Below are positions 59,118 to 64,000 of a DNA stretch of 64,000 nucleotides, in pieces (positions within the stretch are counted from its first letter, which is position 1; each line of letters opens with the position of its first letter). The notes beneath the pieces are model-generated. The model was not told the origin of the DNA, did not search any database, and was given only the letters and a program-made list of their open reading frames with translations. The stretch spans positions 56,390,467-56,454,466 of the forward strand of contig NC_087068.1 of the NCBI RefSeq assembly GCF_963678635.1. Direction: 5' to 3'. The position numbers and the translations under genes are program-made. Source of the DNA: Symsagittifera roscoffensis (Eukaryota > Xenacoelomorpha > Acoela > Convolutidae).

Positions 59118-59633
59118 ATGACTGATACCCTAGATTTTAGCGGAATCAAGCAGTTTGTTAGAGGAGCTCTGGTATGTGACTGGAGTTCTTTTTTTTCAGA
59201 ACATCAAATTTTATTGACTATATGTCGTTTCTGTTCATTTCAGTATGAGGGAAAGTTTAAAGTTCATTTGAATGGCGTCTCCTTCAAAAGTGATTCAACA
59301 GGAAAGGTCGATCAGATTTCACCCAATGATATTTTGAGTGTAAAGTGGCTAAAAGTTGCGTATGACTACGAACTGCAATTTCTGACGAAAAGCAAAAGCG
59401 TCGTGAAATATGATGGTTTTCGGGATGAACACTATGATTCGATTAAGAAGTTTTTAACTCAAAATTTGGACATCAGTTTAAAGAAACAAGATATGTCGGT
59501 TAAAGGCTGGAACCATGGCGCTGTTGAATTTGAGCACGATGTTATGAGCTTTCGCAATAAAAGTGACGATAAACCAGCTTTCGAAGTTCCATTAAGAAAT
59601 GTTACGAAATGTGATACTCCTGGCAAAAACGAG
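59118..59633 (+). CDS. SSRP1: SSRP1, FACT complex subunit, exons 1-2 (5' partial gene)
   Basis: Exon 1 is 59118-59171 (18 codons, MTDTLDFSGIKQFVRGAL) and exon 2 is 59244-59633 (130 codons), joined across a 72-bp GT-AG intron. The 148 residues match the N-terminus of SSRP1/Pob3, with landmarks TGKVDQISPNDI, VKYDGFRDEHYD, MSVKGWNHGAVEF and FEVPLRNV. These form the N-terminal POB3 domain and the beginning of the next PH-like domain. With SPT16, SSRP1 forms FACT, a nuclear histone chaperone that opens and rebuilds nucleosomes during transcription and replication. Exon 2 ends GAG|GTGAGAG (donor at 59634). The rest of the protein (normally 500-700 residues, with an HMG box in animals) is not in the window. 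Intron 2 runs into the repeat array within 51 bp, so this copy may be severed. Confidence 0.92.
59172..59243 (+). other. SSRP1 intron 1
   Basis: Starts GTATGTGA, ends TTCATTTCAG. Its 72 bp are a multiple of three without an in-frame stop, so the gene appears as an unbroken frame; the intron-derived residues (24) do not fit the SSRP1 family and interrupt a conserved region. Confidence 0.9.
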
Positions 59634-59684
59634 GTGAGAGTTACACTAATTTAGCATATTTAAAGATACCTGCTTTTTGCTTGG
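59634..59684 (+). other. Start of SSRP1 intron 2 and duplication junction
   Basis: The donor GTGAGAG is followed by 51 bp of non-repeat DNA. From 59685 the sequence is identical to 54670 onward. The abrupt switch marks the end of the 5,015-bp unit. Confidence 0.85.
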
Positions 59685-62600
59685 ATGAAAATGGATGATA
59701 ACTCGTTATACTAAGAAATTCGTTATACAAGGTCACTAACATGAAAATTATGGTTTTTACCTCCTAAAAAGTTGCTTTAGCATGCCAAAACTCCTATATT
59801 TTTTGCGTACGAGCCCTTGTTTTTTGATACGATAAATGGATGATATTTTTTGCGTACGAGCCCTTGTTTTTTGCTACGATAAATGACTAAGAAATTCGTT
59901 ATACAAGGTCACTAACATGAAAATGGATGATAACCATGAAAATGGATGATATTTTTTGCGTACGAGCACTTGTTTTTTGCTACGATAAATGAATAAGAAA
60001 TTCGTTATACAAGGTCACTAACATGAAAATTATGGTTTTTACCTCCTGAAAAGTTTCTTTAGCATGCCAAAACTCCTATATTTTTTGCGTACGAGCCCTT
60101 GTTTTTTGCTACGATAAATGACTAAGAAATTCGTTATAGCTAAGAAATTCGTACAAGCCCTTGTTTTTTGCTACGATAAATGACTAAGAAATTCGTTATA
60201 CAAGGTCACTAACATGAAAATTATGGTTTTAACCTCCTGAAAAGTTGCTTTAGCATGCCAAAACTCCTATATTTTTTGCGTACGAGCCCTTGTTTTTTGC
60301 TACGATAAATGACTAAGAAATTCGTTATACAAGGTCACTAACATGAAAATGGATGATATTTTTTGCGTACGAGCCCTTGTTTTTTGCTACGATAAATGAC
60401 TAAGAAATTCGTTATACAAGGTCACTAACATGAAAATGGATGATAACTCGTTATACTAAGAAATTCGTTATACAATGTCACTAACATGAAAATTATGGTT
60501 TTTACCTCCTGAAAAGTTGCTTTAGCATGCCAAAATTCCTATATTTTTTGCGTACGAGCCCTTGTTTTTTGATACGATAAATAGATGATATTTTTTGCGT
60601 ACGAGCCCTTGTTTTTTGCTACGATAAATGACTAAGAAATTCGTTATACAAGGTCACTAACATGAAAATGGATGATAACCATGAAAATGGATGATATTTT
60701 TTGCGTACGAGCCCTTGTTTTTTGCTACGATAAATGACTAAGAAATTCGTTATACAAGGTCACTAACATGAAAATTATGGTTTTTACCTCCTGAAAAGTT
60801 TCTTTAGCATGCCAAAACTCCTATATTTTTTGCGTACGAGCCCTTGTTTTTTGCTACGATAAATGACTAAGAAATTCGTTATAGCTAAAAAATTCGTACA
60901 AGCCCTTGTTTTTTGCTACGATAAATGACTAAGAAATTCGTTATACAAGGTCACTAACATGAAAATTATGGTTTTTACCTCCTGAAAAGTTGCTTTAGAA
61001 TGCCAAAACTCCTATATTTTTTGCGTACGAGCCCTTGTTTTTTGCTACGATAAATGACTAAGAAATTCGTTATACAAGGTCACTAACATGAAAATGGATG
61101 ATATTTTTTGCGTACGAGCCCTTGTTTTTTGCTACGATAAATGACTAAGAAATTCGTTATACAAGGTCACTAACATGAAAATGGATGATAACTCGTTATA
61201 CTAAGAAATTCGTTATACAAGGTCACTAACATGAAAATTATGGTTTTTACCTCCTGAAAAGTTGCTTTAGCATGCCAAAACTCCTATATTTTTTGCGTAC
61301 GAGCCCTTGTTTTTTGATACGATAAATGGATGATAATTTTTGCGTACGAGCCCTTGTTTTTTGCTACGATAAATGACTAAGAAATTCGTTATACAAGGTC
61401 ACTAACATGAAAATGGATGATAACCATGAAAATGGATGATATTTTTTGCGTACGAGCCCTTGTTTTTTGCTACGATAAATGACTAAGAAATTCGTTATAC
61501 AAGGTCACTAACATGAGAATTATGGTTTTTACCTCCTGAAAAGTTTCTTTAGCATGCCAAAACTCCTATATTTTTTGCGTACGAGCCCTTGTTTTTTGCT
61601 ACGATAAATGACTAAGAAATTCGTTATAGCTAAGAAATTCGTACGAGCCCTTGTTTTTTGCTACGATAAATGACTAAGAAATTCGTTATACAAGGTCACT
61701 AACATAAAAATTATGGTTTTTACCTCCTGAAAAGTTGCTTTAGCATGCCAAAACTCCTATATTTTTTTGTGCGTACGAGCCCTTGTTTTTTGCTACGATA
61801 AATGACTAAGAAATTCGTTATACAAGGTCACTAACATGAAAATGGATGATATTTTTTGCGTACGAGCCCTTGTTTTTTGCTACGATAAATGACTAAGAAA
61901 TTCGTTATACAAGGTCACTAACATGAAAATGGATGATAACTCGTTATACTAAGAAATTCGTTATACAAGGTCACTAACATGAAAATTATGGTTTTTACCT
62001 CCTGAAAAGTTGCTTTAGCATGCCAAAACTCCTATATTTTTTGCGTACGAGCCCTTGTTTTTTGATACGATAAATGGCTGATATTTTTTGCGTACGAGCC
62101 CTTGTTTTTTGCTACGATAAATGACTAAGAAATTCGTTATACAAGGTCACTAACATGAAATGGATGATAACCATGAAAATGGATGATATTTTTTGCGTAC
62201 GAGCCCTTGTTTTTTGCTACAATAAATGACTAAGAAATTCGTTATACAAGGTCACTAACATGAAAATTATGGTTTTTACCTCCTGAAAAGTTGCTTTAGC
62301 ATGCCAAAACTCCTATATTTTTTGCGTACGAGCCCTTGTTTTTTGCTACGATAAATGACTAAGAAATTCGATAAATGACTAAGAAATTCGTACGAGCCCT
62401 TGTTTTTTGCTACGATAAATGACTAAGAAATTCGTTATACAAGGTCACTAACATGAAAATTATGGTTTTTACCTCCTGAAAAGTTGCTTTAGCATGCCAA
62501 AACTCCTATATTTTTTGCGTACGAGCCCTTGTTTTTGCTACGATAAATGACTAAGAAATTCGTTATACAAGGTCACTAACATGAAAATGGATGATAACCA

Positions 62601-64000
62601 TGAAAATGGATGATATTTTTTGCGTACGAGCCCTTGTTTTTTGCTACGATAAATGACTAAGAAATTCGTTATACAAGGTCACTAACATGAAAATGGATGA
62701 TAACCAGTTTTTACAAGCAGTTCTCCCGGCAGCCAAAGGTGGCTTGGGCGTTTCTTCCGCTCGTCTACTCGCTTTACCCGCTTTTTTAGCCTCAGCAGCA
62801 GGAGCAAAAGATGCCTTGAGCGAAATCTTTGGTTTGGAGCATGTCGATGGAACCTATGATAATGCGCTTAAACGGTGGTTTGAACTTGGAAAAAATGAAA
62901 TGGCTCCGGAAAATGAAATCCAAAAAAAATTTACGGAGCCAATTTTTGACAGCGAAATTGCAGACGTGATTTTACGACTCGAAACAACGGACGTAGAAAG
63001 ATTCAACGCGTTCAAGATAGATTTGGCTCCCAATGTTTGAACGTCATCCCGTGCAAAAACTTAAGGTTAAAACTGTCGAACCAACAACTCAGAATTGCAA
63101 TAGGACTTCGATTAGGCTCAAAAATATGCGAACGGCATAAATGCGTGTGCGGAAAAGACGTTACCGAGGATGGTTGGCATGGCCTTTCTTGCCTCAAAAG
63201 TGCAGGGAGATTCTTTAGGCATTCAAACCTGAATGCCCCTATAAAGCAGAGTTTATCTTCTACTCACATTCCGTCTGTTTTAGAACCAGGACACCTCTTC
63301 AGGACCGATCAGAAGCGACCAGACGGTTTGACGCTCGTTCCATGGGCTGTTGGTAAGCAGCTCTTGTGGGATGTAACGGTAGTAGACTCCTTAGCTCCTT
63401 GTAGGATTAATGCCGGGTCTGTTTGTAACCCTGGTACGGCTGCCGCTGAAGTGAAAGAGCGAAAAATTGACAAGTATAAAGATCTTGTAAATGATGGATA
63501 TCTTTTTCAACATCCTCTTAGGAATAAAACATCAATGTTGTGTTAAGCTTTTCAATGAAATAATCACCATCGTCAGACACTGAAATAAAAGCTTGTATAA
63601 AATTCTTTTATAATCTTTTTCAACCGCTAGCTTTTGAAATTCAGGGCGCGGCCGGCCCCGGCAGAGAAATTTTTTTGAGCAAGTTTTGTAAGAACTTAAG
63701 CACATGCACTGAGGAACCCCGAGCAGGCAGCTTTTTAAAACAGAGAATCTCCCTGGCAATACAGATTGCGAACGCCGCTTGCGTACTCGGAACAATAAAT
63801 GACAAAATAACTTTCGACGAAATTTTTTATTTGTAACAATTGTATATTATATTTTCTCGTGTCGAGTTGCGTGTTCTTATTGAAGAAACGTAACCCTTAT
63901 CGATTTTAATTGAAAAGGACTTAAACACTTGTCATCTTCTTTTATCATTATCACTTCCATATCTAGAAAATTCCAAGGATTTTGACTGGAATACGTGATG
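59685..64000 (+). repeat. Second copy of the 5,015-bp tandem duplication (incomplete)
   Basis: Repeats 54670-58985 with constant offset 5015 and no difference in the stretches compared, including rare variants such as CCTCCTAAAAAGTTGC (54745 and 59760) and AATGAATAAGAAA (54973 and 59988). It contains the RT-derived array (59685-62705). The window ends before the SSRP1 exons of this copy, expected at about 64133. Confidence 0.95.
62687..63836 (+). pseudogene. Retroelement C-terminal region, second copy
   Basis: Same as 57672-58821, with the same frameshift, the same 113-bp insertion (63511-63623) and the same final TAA (63834-63836). Sharing all lesions shows duplication after decay. Confidence 0.72.

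Noticed and set aside
59118-59654. A single uninterrupted 178-aa SSRP1 frame
   Set aside because: Residues 19-42 (from GTATGT...TTTCAG) do not fit the SSRP1 family and have GT-AG ends; the last six residues lie beyond the splice donor at 59634.
1-64000. Assigning a species or phylum
   Set aside because: Retroelement families of these kinds occur in many invertebrates and the SSRP1 piece is too conserved to place by eye.

Overview
This window is AT-rich animal (invertebrate-type) genomic DNA. It holds one recognisable host gene fragment, the first two coding exons of SSRP1 (FACT complex) at 59118-59633, split by a 72-bp GT-AG intron. Almost everything else that can be identified is decayed retroelement. 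The species cannot be named from the sequence. A short intron, Penelope-like elements, env-bearing Ty3/gypsy elements and a retroelement with a restriction-like endonuclease tail fit an invertebrate. No bacterial, CRISPR, rRNA or convincing tRNA feature was seen.

Layout. (1) 1-3.5 kb: AT-rich DNA with fold-back repeats, notably a GAGCGGTTT palindromic cluster. (2) About 5.4-18.1 kb, minus strand: a decayed Ty3/gypsy element ordered primer-binding site (17.58 kb), gag, zinc knuckle, RT thumb/RNase H, integrase, env-type glycoprotein. Protease and the RT catalytic palm are missing. (3) 15.34-22.44 kb is repeated directly at 32.44-39.44 kb (up to a 200-N gap), but a ~720-bp block inside is inverted between the copies. 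(4) 22.4-32.4 kb: AT-rich non-coding DNA, a small tandem array, a diverged tandem repeat and a minus-strand Penelope GIY-YIG endonuclease remnant.

(5) 39.8-41.06 kb: plus-strand Penelope RT remnant ending in a fold-back of its own coding sequence. (6) 41.3-52.36 kb: a visibly more GC-rich, all-plus-strand stretch. It starts with RNase H tail and integrase of a second Ty3/gypsy family. Then comes more than 8 kb of broken reading frames that appear to derive from one very large ORF downstream of pol, including an SGNH/GDSL-hydrolase-like domain (45.2-45.75 kb). This is the least ordinary coding content here.

(7) 53.9-58.8 kb: a retroelement RT 3' half with zinc-finger/endonuclease-like tail. 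Its ORF is interrupted by a 3.6-kb array with ~745-bp higher-order periodicity whose units are themselves pieces of that RT gene. (8) A 5,015-bp tandem duplication (54670-59684 repeated from 59685 to the window end) carries array, RT tail and the SSRP1 5' end. The second SSRP1 copy would start at about 64133, outside the window. Whether this and the 7-kb duplication are real or assembly artefacts needs read-level data.
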